Shown: positions 52,437-61,227 of the stretch, piece by piece
Layout of the letters: every line of letters begins with the position of its first letter
Numbering within the stretch: the stretch's first letter is position 1
Source: an uncultured Bacteroidales bacterium
GTDB taxonomy: Bacteria; Bacteroidota; Bacteroidia; Bacteroidales; Paludibacteraceae
Direction: 5' to 3'
Assembly (NCBI GenBank): GCA_900542355.1
Contig: UQNE01000006.1
Coordinates: forward strand, 52,952-116,951
Length of the DNA: 64,000 nucleotides
The notes under the pieces: model-generated
Told to the model about the DNA's origin: nothing
The model's input: only the letters and a program-made list of their open reading frames with translations
Database searches by the model: none
Translations under genes and position numbers: made by a program

Positions 52437-54281
52437 ATGAGAAATAAACTCCTTTTTCTATCTCTGTTGCTCTGCTCCGCTATGTGGGCAGCACCTAAAA
52501 TCACCCGTGTAGAGCCGCTTTGTTGGTGGACAGATATGCACCAACCGCTCACGCTGATGTTCTACGGAGAAGACCTGCAAGACGCCACTGTCAGCATCCA
52601 AGAGGTAGCAGCAGGGCGCATTATGCGAGGGCAATGCCTTGGCTTAGTCGCCACGGCGCAACACAATGCCGAGAGCAAGAACTATCTCTTCGTCGATATG
52701 GATGTGCGCCAAGAGGGCACTTATCGTATCACGCTCAAAAAAGGCAACCGACGCGCCACCTACGACTACACCGTCTATCCCCGCCGTGAGGGAAGCAGAG
52801 AACGCCAATCCTTCACCTCGGCAGATGTCATCTACCTCATTATGTCCGACCGTTTTGTAGATGGCGACACCAACAACAACTCCACGCCCGACACCCGAGA
52901 GAAAGCCGATAAGACTAATGTACACGGTCGCTTCGGAGGTGATATTCAAGGTATTATCAGCCAACTGGGACACATATCCGATCTCGGAGCCACTGCTATC
53001 TGGCCTACCCCGCTCTTGCTCGACAACGAAGAGGCTTGGTCATACCACGGATACGCTTGCTCCGACTACTACCATATCGACCCGCGCTACGGCTCCAACC
53101 AACTCTATTGCCAAATGGTGGACTCCGCCCACGCACACAATATCAAGGTGTTGATGGATATGGTGCCTAACCATTGCGGAGGAGCACACTGGTGGATGAA
53201 AGACCTGCCCTACCACGATTGGATTAACCGGTTTGATGAGTTCACACGCACCAACAATGTCTTCTCTGCCAACTACGACATCAACGCTTCCGAGTACGAC
53301 CGACTGCTCTCCAACCGTGGCTGGTTCGACCATCCTATGCCCGATATGAATCTCGAAAACCCCGATCTCTTGCGCTATTTCCAACAGTGGGCTATCTGGT
53401 GGATTGAGTACGCCAATCTCGACGGACTGCGTGTGGATACCTACCCCTATATCGAGAAAATCCCCGCTTCTCTGTGGCTCAAAGCCATCCGAGAGGAATA
53501 CCCGAATATCAACATTGTCGGAGAGTGCTGGACTCGCCCCGCCTCGGCTGTAGCCTATTGGCAATCGGGTGCGAACAACCGCGATGGCTTCGATAGTAAC
53601 CTGCCTTCGGTGATGGACTTCCCGCTCGATGAGGCTATCCGTCAAGCACTTGGCAGCGACGATAACGGATGGGGAGGCGGACTGACACGCGTCTATGATG
53701 CCTTAGCGCAAGACTACTTGTATGGTGATGTCAACAACCTGCTCATTTTCCTCGACAACCACGATATGGACCGTATCGGCGATGTTGTAAAAGACAAAGA
53801 CCCTCGCCGCACCAAGTTGGCGTATGCACTGCTATCTACCATGCGTGGTATCCCACAAGTCTTTGCCGGCGACGAATACGATATGCACTCAGCCGATATG
53901 TCGCTCGGACACTCCACACTCCGTATGCCGCTGCCTTCAGAGGAGCAACTCACCGAGGAACAACGCGATATGTTTGATTATCAGAAACATTTGCTCCAAT
54001 GGCGCAAGTCTGAACATGTCATACATACAGGCAAGACAATGCACTTCCTCAGCCGAGACAACACCTACGCTTTCTTCCGCTACAACGCCGATGAAGCCGT
54101 CTTTGTCTTCGCCAACGCAAGCGAGGAAGCACGCACTATCCCCACTGCGCACTATGCCGAGATTCTCAATCGATACAATGCCGTCGGCACCGACATCCTC
54201 ACAGGCGAAACGGTCGATTTATCCCGCACCAACTTGCAGGCTGCCCCCCTCTCGTGCCTCATTGTAAAACTCAAAAAATAA
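52437..54281 (+). CDS. GH13 alpha-amylase family protein, SusA/neopullulanase-like
   Basis: 614 residues with a signal peptide (MRNKLLFLSLLLCSAMWA), so it acts in the periplasm. A starch-binding N-terminal beta domain (about 20-115) is followed by a GH13 barrel (about 130-530) and a C-terminal beta domain. The catalytic residues are Asp334 (GLRVDTY), Glu363 (IVGECW) and Asp443 (FLDNHDMDR). The plan and length match SusA, the periplasmic neopullulanase of Bacteroides starch use, but no susB-G genes are in the window. It would cut maltodextrins or pullulan. A 9-nt repeat array occupies its leader. Confidence 0.93.
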   Translation: MRNKLLFLSLLLCSAMWAAPKITRVEPLCWWTDMHQPLTLMFYGEDLQDATVSIQEVAAGRIMRGQCLGLVATAQHNAESKNYLFVDMDVRQEGTYRITLKKGNRRATYDYTVYPRREGSRERQSFTSADVIYLIMSDRFVDGDTNNNSTPDTREKADKTNVHGRFGGDIQGIISQLGHISDLGATAIWPTPLLLDNEEAWSYHGYACSDYYHIDPRYGSNQLYCQMVDSAHAHNIKVLMDMVPNHCGGAHWWMKDLPYHDWINRFDEFTRTNNVFSANYDINASEYDRLLSNRGWFDHPMPDMNLENPDLLRYFQQWAIWWIEYANLDGLRVDTYPYIEKIPASLWLKAIREEYPNINIVGECWTRPASAVAYWQSGANNRDGFDSNLPSVMDFPLDEAIRQALGSDDNGWGGGLTRVYDALAQDYLYGDVNNLLIFLDNHDMDRIGDVVKDKDPRRTKLAYALLSTMRGIPQVFAGDEYDMHSADMSLGHSTLRMPLPSEEQLTEEQRDMFDYQKHLLQWRKSEHVIHTGKTMHFLSRDNTYAFFRYNADEAVFVFANASEEARTIPTAHYAEILNRYNAVGTDILTGETVDLSRTNLQAAPLSCLIVKLKK

Positions 54282-54300
54282 GTTCGCAAAGGCAATATAA

Positions 54301-54396
54301 GCCAACAAAAGGCGATAATAAACCTACGAGAAAGCCAACAAAAGGCAATACATAAGGCAACGAAAAAAACAACAGGCAATATATTGCATAAAACCA
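54301..54396. repeat. 33-nt direct repeat, degenerate
   Basis: GCCAACAAAAGGC occurs at 54301 and again at 54334 (period 33), followed by decayed copies (AAGGCAACGAAAA, CAACAGGCAAT). It lies just after the amylase stop codon. Confidence 0.5.
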
Positions 54397-54463
54397 AAAA
54401 GAACTAAAAGTGCATATTTTTCTGCATACACTGCATAAATCTTGAGCGAACCGACAGCCGTTT

Positions 54464-54496
54464 TTGTCGAGACCTTGTCGAGACCTAATCGAGACC
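54464..54496 (-). repeat. 11-nt tandem array, family GGTCTCGACAA (locus E)
   Basis: On the minus strand three units in exact register: GGTCTCGATTA, GGTCTCGACAA, GGTCTCGACAA, followed by AAACGGCTG. The flank AAACGGCT is shared with locus C. A short ATTATGC-type stretch follows near 54527-54550. Confidence 0.85.
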
Positions 54497-54571
54497 TAAC
54501 GCAGTGCTCAGAACAACGGAATTTTATGCATTATGCAATTTCTTTATGCATAAAAGCAGAGAATAGACTAA

Positions 54572-55930
54572 TTGGAAAAAATTGAACATATAGGTAAGCG
54601 GGATGTAGCATGGAGTTACATCGCCACCGTTGTAATGGTGGGGTCGGGCGTTATCTTATTGCCCTTTCTGCTCCATAAGATGTCGGCAGAAACCATCGGT
54701 ATCTGGAATATCTTTCAGACTATCACGGCATTGGTTTTGCTGCTCGACTTTGGCTTTCGCCCATCGTTTGCACGCAACATAAGTTATATCTTTTCGGGTG
54801 TCAGCAACCTACAAAAGAATGGTGTTGCTGCCGTAGAAGGCGATGCACAGGTCAACTATGCGCTGCTCAAAGGTACTATCCGTGCCATGCAGCGGTTCTA
54901 TCGTTGGGTGGCATTGGGTGTTTTTGCTTTGCTCGCCACGGTAGGTACCGCCTATTTCTATTTCATCTTGCAGAAATACAGCGGCGACCGGCAAGATGTG
55001 ATGATTGCGTGGATACTGCTCATTGCTATCAACTGCTACAACCTCTACACCTACTATTATGACGCGTTGATGCTCGGCAAAGGCTATGTACGCCGCAATC
55101 AGCAAATCAATATCATTGCCCAGTTGGTCTATCTCTCCATCGCTATCGGACTTATCTATGCCGGTTTAGGGCTGTCGGCAGTCGTAGCAGCGCAACTCAC
55201 CGCCACGATTATCCGGCGTATGCTCTTCCGCCGTGTCTTCTTTACGCCCGAACTACGCCGCCACCTCGAGCAAGCCGAAGCACAAAACACATCCGCTGTT
55301 CTGCGGGCTATCTACCCCAATGCCGTCAAGGTGGGACTGACCGGATTGGGTGGTTTCTTGGTCAATAAATCGGCTGTTCTGATGGGGTCTGCTTTCTTAA
55401 GCCTGGAACAGGTAGCATGCTACGGAATCACACTGCAAGTGATGGATGTCCTCGCCCGTTGTGCTACGGTTACCTACGAATCGCTCTCCCCGCGTATCGC
55501 GCAATGCCGTGCCGAGAAAGACCTGTCTTCGCTACGCCGATACTACATCTATGCCACGGGCGCACTTATCTGCACCTACATCGCAGGCGGAATCAGTTGG
55601 GTGTTCTTAGGCGATTGGGTACTGACAATCATCCATAGCGAAACCACTTTTGTGCCTACAGCAATGCTATGCACAATGTTGGTAATCAGCCTATTAGAGA
55701 AGAACCACGCCGTGTCTGCCGGCTTCATTGCTGCCGACAACCGCATACCTTTCTTCATTCCGTCTTTGGTCAGCGGAGCCGCCACGGTCTTGCTGCTTTG
55801 GCTTTTCTTGCAACCGCTCAATATGGGAATATGGGGAATGATTCTCGCCCCGGGAATAGCACAAATCGCTTACCAAAACTGGAAATGGCCCTCCGTCATC
55901 ATCCGCGAACTCCACAACCACAACGCATAA
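54572..55930 (+). CDS. polysaccharide flippase-like membrane protein (MATE/Wzx-type)
   Basis: 452 residues with twelve or more membrane helices. The frame opens with TTG at 54572, directly after an in-frame stop; the next ATG would remove the first helix, so TTG is the best start. The N-terminal GSGVILLPFLLHKMSAETIGIW (in pieces: GSGVILLPFLL, SAETIGIW) and the RNIS/LDFGFRPSFAR segment are typical of polysaccharide biosynthesis (Wzx-like) flippases. It would move a lipid-linked glycan across the inner membrane. No glycosyltransferase genes flank it, so its substrate pathway is elsewhere. Confidence 0.82.
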   Translation: MEKIEHIGKRDVAWSYIATVVMVGSGVILLPFLLHKMSAETIGIWNIFQTITALVLLLDFGFRPSFARNISYIFSGVSNLQKNGVAAVEGDAQVNYALLKGTIRAMQRFYRWVALGVFALLATVGTAYFYFILQKYSGDRQDVMIAWILLIAINCYNLYTYYYDALMLGKGYVRRNQQINIIAQLVYLSIAIGLIYAGLGLSAVVAAQLTATIIRRMLFRRVFFTPELRRHLEQAEAQNTSAVLRAIYPNAVKVGLTGLGGFLVNKSAVLMGSAFLSLEQVACYGITLQVMDVLARCATVTYESLSPRIAQCRAEKDLSSLRRYYIYATGALICTYIAGGISWVFLGDWVLTIIHSETTFVPTAMLCTMLVISLLEKNHAVSAGFIAADNRIPFFIPSLVSGAATVLLLWLFLQPLNMGIWGMILAPGIAQIAYQNWKWPSVIIRELHNHNA

Positions 55931-55942
55931 CAACCCCGGATA

Positions 55943-56020
55943 TATAGACCACATAGAATTAGAATTCCTATAATACCTAGACCATCTAGAATATCTAGGA
56001 CGCATAGACCATCTATAATG
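55943..56020 (+). repeat. 9-nt tandem array, family YCTAGAAYA (locus III)
   Basis: About eight units, including CCTATAATA, CCTAGACCA, TCTAGAATA, TCTAGGACG, CATAGACCA, TCTATAATG in unbroken 9-nt register (55967-56020). Two further units lie before a 6-nt partial copy. It follows the flippase stop codon by 12 nt. Confidence 0.85.
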
Positions 56021-56061
56021 ACCAATCAGCGGAGGTTTTATCCCGCTGCGGAACACCCCCT

Positions 56062-56135
56062 CCTTTGGAGGGGCTTGGGAAGGTCGCCTTTGGAGGGGCT
56101 TAGGGAGGTCGCCTTTGAAGGGCTTGGGGAGGTCA
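56062..56135 (-). repeat. GC-rich 25-nt tandem repeat, three copies, overlapping a gene end
   Basis: Units at 56062-56086, 56087-56111 and 56112-56135 begin CCTTTGGAGGGG or a variant and end GGAGGTCG/A. The last copy supplies the TGA stop codon (56135-56133 on the minus strand) of the PPTase gene. A related sequence with a 16-bp perfect stem occurs at 63880-63935. Confidence 0.8.
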
Positions 56136-56792
56136 ATGGGTTGGAGAGATTTTGCGTGCAAGGGAGTATGCGTAGCCTTTTTGTGTATCTACAATGGTTT
56201 GCAGATTGGGGAACGGATTAGTAGTCAACACATTGCGCAAATCACCATTTATCCCGGTACCCCGCTGTTTGAGTACCGCCTCTTTCTGCGTCCATAGGCG
56301 AGTAAAAGCCATATCCGGATTATCTGAGGCGTGTATCTCCTCTATCTCCCTGCTATTCATCGTGTGCTCTACAAGTGCCTCATCCACTCGGCGCACCGAC
56401 TCTATATCCACCCCTATCGGCTGCGTATCTATCGCCACCAATATCCCTTTCCTACAATGCGAAATAGAAAAGTCCAACTGCGCTCCAATCGTCCCCACTT
56501 CCCCACTATTCTCATCGCTCTCAGCCGATAACGCCACGCCTATTTCATCTAATTTCAGCCGAGGTTTGCCATACGCATTCACCACAAAATCGGGACACTC
56601 GTTTGCGCCTATCAACCGATGCTTGCGCAATAACTCCAGCAGCATACAATACGATTTTAGGCAGGCAAACTGTCCGAATATATGCTTATACCACAACGCC
56701 TGCTCTCTTCGCTGCTCACTCACAAGCATCGTCATTCGCTCCACCTCCTCGGCGGTGCATTGCGTCATATTGTCAAACAACAGATAATCCAT
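56133..56792 (-). CDS. Sfp-type 4'-phosphopantetheinyl transferase superfamily protein
   Basis: 219 residues. The enzyme moves 4'-phosphopantetheine from CoA to a serine of a carrier protein. The metal and CoA motifs are present: FSISHCRKG near 108-116, GVDIES with Asp129 and Glu131, and the WTQKEAVLK block with Trp167, Lys170, Glu171 and Lys175. The carrier may be an acyl carrier protein or a peptide-synthesis domain, none of which is in the window. The stop codon lies inside a GC-rich tandem repeat, so the last residues may have been altered by repeat growth. The spacer to the MFS gene is 63 nt. Confidence 0.88.
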   Translation of the reverse strand: MDYLLFDNMTQCTAEEVERMTMLVSEQRREQALWYKHIFGQFACLKSYCMLLELLRKHRLIGANECPDFVVNAYGKPRLKLDEIGVALSAESDENSGEVGTIGAQLDFSISHCRKGILVAIDTQPIGVDIESVRRVDEALVEHTMNSREIEEIHASDNPDMAFTRLWTQKEAVLKQRGTGINGDLRNVLTTNPFPNLQTIVDTQKGYAYSLARKISPTH

Positions 56793-56855
56793 ATTGCTAA
56801 GCAGTTGATTCTTAATAGTTTACAATACCTTTTTTGCCGTTATTCACTCGTCATT

Positions 56856-58082
56856 CTACTTATGTTTTTGCGGGTTAGGCAAGAAGGCAGCCACGATACC
56901 GAGCAAAGGCAGCAAGGTACTGATATGGAAAATAAACTCAATGCTTGTGCGGTCGGCAAGCCAACCGAAGAAGGCCGACCCTACGCCCGCCAGGCCATAC
57001 ATCAAACCGAAGAACAGACCCGAAATCATCCCTATCTTGCTCGGGTAAAGGTCGGTTGCATAGACCACTATAGAGGAGAAGGCCGAGGAGATAATCAGCC
57101 CTGCCATAATAGCAATAAAGATAGTCCAACCGAGGCTCAGATACGGCAAAACCAAAGCAAAAGGTGCGGCACCGAAGATAGAACCGAGTATCACATATTT
57201 GCGCCCGAATTTATCACCAAAGATACCTCCCGCCAGCGTACCCACTGCCATAGCCGCCAAGTAGGCAAAGAGGCAATACTGCGCCTTCTGCACCGACAGA
57301 CTAAACTTTTCCATAAGGAAGAAAGTGAAGTAATTGGTCATACACGAGGTGTAGATATACTTGGAGAACATCAGCACAACGAGTATCGCCATCGCCCCAT
57401 ATTTCTTGCGTTTAGAATACCCCGTATCTGCTGTCGGTGTGCCTTGCGGGTGCGATGCCATATAGGTGAGTTTTGCGCTATACCACCGCCCTACCTCAAA
57501 GAGTATCACCGCTGCTACCACTGCTATCACGCCCACCCACGAGACCGAACGCTGACCGTAAGGCACTATCAACCAAGCCGCTAAAAGCGGACCTATAGCC
57601 GAACCGGCATTACCGCCTACCTGAAAAATCGATTGTGCCAAACTCTTCTTGCCCCCCGATGCCATCTGCGCCACACGCGATGCCTCGGGGTGAAAAATAG
57701 AAGAACCCAATCCTAACACGGTTACTGACAATACGATCAGCAGGAAATTGCCGGCAAAAGCAAGCAATACTAGTCCGAACAGAGTGAGCCACATGCCCAT
57801 CGTGAGCGAATAAGGCTGCGGACGCTTATCCGCAAAGATACCTACTACCGGCTGCACAATAGACGATGCCAACTGGAAAAAGAGCGTTATCAGACCTATC
57901 TGCGCAAACGAAAAACCATAGTTGTCCTTGATGATAGGATAGATGGCAGGGATAACCGATTGGATAGTGTCGTTCAGAAAATGAGATACACCAATCGTTA
58001 TCAGCACCGCATAAACAGTACCCTCCGAGATGTGTATCTCGGAGGGACTGAACAACTTATTTTTCAGCGTTTGTATCTTCAT
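56856..58082 (-). CDS. MFS transporter, Fsr-like (fosmidomycin resistance type)
   Basis: 408 residues from the ATG at 58082 (MKIQTLKNKLF); two start codons further upstream lack a family match. Twelve helices are visible. The blocks GVSHFLNDTIQSVIPAIYPI near 39, GLGSSIFHPEASRVA near 133 and GGNAGSAIGPLLAAWL near 163 are those of the Fsr group, including the FHPE motif. Fsr proteins export fosmidomycin and related compounds by proton exchange. The gene is followed by the PPTase gene 63 nt away. Whether it gives resistance is not shown by the sequence. Confidence 0.9.
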   Translation of the reverse strand: MKIQTLKNKLFSPSEIHISEGTVYAVLITIGVSHFLNDTIQSVIPAIYPIIKDNYGFSFAQIGLITLFFQLASSIVQPVVGIFADKRPQPYSLTMGMWLTLFGLVLLAFAGNFLLIVLSVTVLGLGSSIFHPEASRVAQMASGGKKSLAQSIFQVGGNAGSAIGPLLAAWLIVPYGQRSVSWVGVIAVVAAVILFEVGRWYSAKLTYMASHPQGTPTADTGYSKRKKYGAMAILVVLMFSKYIYTSCMTNYFTFFLMEKFSLSVQKAQYCLFAYLAAMAVGTLAGGIFGDKFGRKYVILGSIFGAAPFALVLPYLSLGWTIFIAIMAGLIISSAFSSIVVYATDLYPSKIGMISGLFFGLMYGLAGVGSAFFGWLADRTSIEFIFHISTLLPLLGIVAAFLPNPQKHK

Positions 58083-58192
58083 AACCATTGCAAAAAACGC
58101 TTTGCGGCTATACGGTATCACAAAAAACGAACTAAATGATATCCGAAACCGACTGACCGCAGACTATTTGCAATATCTTATCAATGAGCAAT

Positions 58193-59854
58193 TTACAAGA
58201 AAAACAATATCATCATCTGTCCCGTCAGCACACGCAGGAACATCGTTAGCGGATAGACAGTTGAATAAGCCACTGCCGCACGGTCGTTCGACGACGAGTG
58301 TGAGGTGGCATACGCCAAAGCAGGCGGGTCGGTCGTACTGCCTGCAATCAAGCCCATCAAGGTGAAATAGTCCAGTTTGAGCCACGAGCGAGCAACGATT
58401 CCCACCAGCAACAGCGGCACCATCGTGATAATCACACCATATCCAATCCACACATATCCCCCGGCAAGCAGAGTCGGGATAAACGATTTACCGGCGCCGA
58501 ATCCTACTGCCGCCAAGAACAAGGCTATTCCTACCTCACGAATCATCAAGTTTGCACTACTCGTCGTATAGGTAACCACATGCATCTTCGGACCGAAATA
58601 CCCAATCAGAATAGCCACAATCAGCGAACCACCCGCCAAACCGAGTTTGAAAGGTTGGGACAATCCGGGGAAGGCAATAGGCAACGAACCGAGTGCCACG
58701 CCCAAGACGATACCAAAGAAGATAGAGGCAAGGTTGGGCAAATCGAGGCGTTTGGTAGAGTTCCCAAACACTTTTGCCACTTTCTCTACCTCGACATCCT
58801 CACCCACGATAGTCAAGCGGTCGCCGAGTTGGAGGCGCAAGTCGTGAGTAGCAAGCAGTTCGATACCCGCACGACGGATACGCGTGATAGTAATATGGTA
58901 TGCCGCACGCACATTCAGTTCACCAATGCGCTTTCCATTCAGTTCCGGTTTGGTAACCACAATATGGCGCGAAACCAGATGTGCATCTTTTATTTTCTCC
59001 TCCGAGATTGTAGTCTGCTCGCCCATTAGGAGAATGCTCTTCTCGTGCGAACGGTCCACTACAATACGCACTTTGTCGCCTTGGTGCAGGGTTACATCTG
59101 CATCGGGCATCTCATCGTGTCCGTCGGGATGAACAATGCGTGAGACCACAAAATCCACATTGCAAAGCGTGCTGAGTTCCTTCACCGCAATACCCTCCAC
59201 TTGGGGGTTGGTCAGCAAGATATCCAGGTGCTCAATCTCCTCTTGTACACCCTTTTCTGCCTCCACACGCTTCTCCTCTTTATCTATCTTGATATTGAAG
59301 AACAACTTGATAAGCATCATCGATACCAAGATACCTACCACACCCAGCGGATAAGCCATGGCATAACCCGTAGCAATATCGGGGTTTGAGACACCTCGCA
59401 TATCGGCAAACGCCTGTTGCGCCGCACCCAAACCCGGCGTATTGGTAACCGCACCAAACAGCACACCCGTCATCGTAGCAATGTCCACACCCGACAATAG
59501 GTGGATAACAAAGGCTGTTACACACCCCAGCAAGACAATCGAAGCCGCCAGCAAGTTGAGCGACAAACCTCCCTTACCAAACGAAGAAAAGAAACCCGGA
59601 CCAACCTGCAAACCTATCGAATAGACAAACAGGATAAGTCCAAAATCCTTGGCAAACGACTCTACCTGCGGGTCTAATCGCATACCAAAATGGGAAAAGG
59701 CAATGCCGCAGAAGAGTATCCAAGTGATGCCCAGCGTTACCCCGCGTATCTTGAGTTTATTCCCCAAGAATACGCCGCAGGCGATGGCCAAAGCAAGCAC
59801 AAAGATAGAGTGCGCAATACCCGTACCGAAAAACAGACTATAAAACCAATTCAT
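58193..59854 (-). CDS. AspT/YidE-type transporter with two TrkA-C (RCK_C) domains
   Basis: 553 residues: five membrane helices (about 10-185), two cytosolic RCK_C/TrkA-C domains (about 205-285 and 290-370) and five or six more helices (about 385-553). The helix blocks FVYSIGLQVGPGFFSSFGKGG (split as FVYSIGLQVGPGF, FSSFGKGG) and GVLFGAVTNTPGLGAAQQA contain the GxxxxTPGL motif of the aspartate:alanine exchanger family. Some members swap aspartate for alanine to make a proton gradient; most, such as YidE, have no known substrate. The promoter is at 59917-59947. The Fsr-like gene lies 110 nt downstream. Confidence 0.9.
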   Translation of the reverse strand: MNWFYSLFFGTGIAHSIFVLALAIACGVFLGNKLKIRGVTLGITWILFCGIAFSHFGMRLDPQVESFAKDFGLILFVYSIGLQVGPGFFSSFGKGGLSLNLLAASIVLLGCVTAFVIHLLSGVDIATMTGVLFGAVTNTPGLGAAQQAFADMRGVSNPDIATGYAMAYPLGVVGILVSMMLIKLFFNIKIDKEEKRVEAEKGVQEEIEHLDILLTNPQVEGIAVKELSTLCNVDFVVSRIVHPDGHDEMPDADVTLHQGDKVRIVVDRSHEKSILLMGEQTTISEEKIKDAHLVSRHIVVTKPELNGKRIGELNVRAAYHITITRIRRAGIELLATHDLRLQLGDRLTIVGEDVEVEKVAKVFGNSTKRLDLPNLASIFFGIVLGVALGSLPIAFPGLSQPFKLGLAGGSLIVAILIGYFGPKMHVVTYTTSSANLMIREVGIALFLAAVGFGAGKSFIPTLLAGGYVWIGYGVIITMVPLLLVGIVARSWLKLDYFTLMGLIAGSTTDPPALAYATSHSSSNDRAAVAYSTVYPLTMFLRVLTGQMMILFFL

Positions 59855-59916
59855 AAATTATTAGAAAAAATGCTCCTCCAACGAGAAGAACAATATACCT
59901 TTTTCAAAACGGAGTA

Positions 59917-59947
59917 CAAAGGTACTGCTTTTATCTGACATACACAA
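59917..59947 (-). promoter_or_regulatory. Bacteroidota-type promoter for the AspT/YidE-like gene
   Basis: On the minus strand TTG (59947-59945), 20 nt, TACCTTTG (59924-59917). Confidence 0.85.
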
Positions 59948-60019
59948 ATAAATATCACTCGCACTACAATAATTATCACTCATATTCCAAATAAAAACAA
60001 CAAGATTGCAGCACACCCC

Positions 60020-60088
60020 ATTCTTCATTTCATTCTTCATTATGCATTATAATTATGCATTCTTCATTGTATTATACATTGTGTATTC
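60020..60088 (+). repeat. 7-nt array, family ATTATGC, irregular
   Basis: ATTCTTC, ATTTC, ATTCTTC, ATTATGC, ATTATA, ATTATGC, ATTCTTC and longer decayed units. It lies between two divergent promoters. Confidence 0.65.
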
Positions 60089-60098
60089 AAAAAAGCGT

Positions 60099-60129
60099 TT
60101 GCATATATGATTATTTTTTTGTAACTTTG
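60099..60129 (+). promoter_or_regulatory. Bacteroidota-type promoter for the ABC permease gene
   Basis: TTG (60099-60101), 20 nt, TAACTTTG (60122-60129). It predicts a leader of about 140 nt before the ATG at 60276. Confidence 0.85.
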
Positions 60130-60275
60130 CCGGCTTTTTGATTAGATGGGTAGAAAGATATCCCCATTATATCCCCATTAAGCAACGACAACAGCCCTTA
60201 ATAATATTAATAATATACACCCAACTCATATACCCTATTGATTTATTGCCTGTTACAGGCATACAAAACCAAACT

Positions 60276-61136
60276 ATGGCACAGGAAAGAACAGACGAAT
60301 GGACTACCGTCATCAAGCCCAAAGACAAACTCCTAAGTGTTGATTTTAAGGAGATTTGGCGGTATCGCGACTTGATGATGCTCTTTGTAAAACGCAACAT
60401 CATCACCCAGTATAAGCAGACTATCTTAGGTCCGCTATGGTACTTGATACAGCCGCTGATGACTACCGTGATGTATATGGTAGTGTTTGGCGGCATAGCC
60501 AAAATATCTACCGATGGGTTGCCCCAACCTCTATTCTACTTGGCGGGCATTAGTTTTTGGCAGTATTTCTCCGACTGTCTGACCAAGACAAGCAATACCT
60601 TTGTCAACAACGCCGGTATCTTCAGTAAGGTATATTTTCCCCGTCTTATCACCCCTCTGAGCGATGTCATCAGCAACCTCGTGCGTTTCGGCATACAGTT
60701 TGGACTGTTTCTCTGCGTATATGCCTACTATATGCTCTTCACCGATGCCCCCATCCATACCAACTGGTATGCATTGCTGCTGCCGCTGCTCGTAATGATG
60801 TTGGCAGGATTGGCTTTGGGCTTCGGTATCTTGTTCTCCAGTATGACCACCAAGTATCGCGACCTGCAACTGTTGCTCAGTTTCTTCGTCAGCCTCTGGA
60901 TGTACGCTACTCCCGTCATCTACCCGCTCTCTACTATCACCAATCCCAAACTATTGCTCTTGATGCAACTCAACCCGCTAACGGGTATTATCGAGTTCTT
61001 CAAGTATGGAATGCTCGGTGTAGGTTGCCACGAATGGTGGATGTTGGGGTATAGTTTCGGTTTTATGGTGGTTCTGCTCAGCGTGGGTATCATTGTATTC
61101 AACAAGGTACAACGCTCCTTTATGGACACCGTGTAA
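60276..61136 (+). CDS. ABC-2 type polysaccharide export permease (Wzm-like)
   Basis: 286 residues from the ATG at 60276, chosen because the longer frame to the left would start at or before the transcription start. An N-terminal amphipathic region (VDFKEIWRYRDLMMLFVKRN) is followed by six membrane helices, with the family motif TILGPLWYLIQPLM near 50. Wzm-type permeases export O-antigen, teichoic acid or other lipid-linked glycans with an ATPase partner (Wzt). No ATPase gene lies beside it; ispE follows instead, 91 nt away. The partner must be elsewhere or to the left in another unit. Confidence 0.9.
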   Translation: MAQERTDEWTTVIKPKDKLLSVDFKEIWRYRDLMMLFVKRNIITQYKQTILGPLWYLIQPLMTTVMYMVVFGGIAKISTDGLPQPLFYLAGISFWQYFSDCLTKTSNTFVNNAGIFSKVYFPRLITPLSDVISNLVRFGIQFGLFLCVYAYYMLFTDAPIHTNWYALLLPLLVMMLAGLALGFGILFSSMTTKYRDLQLLLSFFVSLWMYATPVIYPLSTITNPKLLLLMQLNPLTGIIEFFKYGMLGVGCHEWWMLGYSFGFMVVLLSVGIIVFNKVQRSFMDTV

Positions 61137-61141
61137 ACAAT

Positions 61142-61169
61142 GCATAATGCGTAATGAAGAATGCATAAT
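61142..61169 (-). repeat. 7-nt tandem array, family ATTATGC (inverted)
   Basis: Plus-strand units GCATAAT, GCGTAAT, GAAGAAT, GCATAAT in exact 7-nt register, 5 nt after the permease stop codon. Confidence 0.75.
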
Positions 61170-61227
61170 TGTCCTTAGAAATCCTATTAGTATATAGGAA
61201 TGAAGTCCATCGAATGGAGAATGAAAA

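Noticed and set aside
54527..54571. Promoter for the flippase gene
   Set aside because: No TAnnTTTG with a TTG at 19-21 nt is present; transcription from upstream or an unusual promoter is left open.
55943..56020. CRISPR-like array
   Set aside because: Units are 9 nt and contiguous with no spacers, and no cas genes are present in the window.
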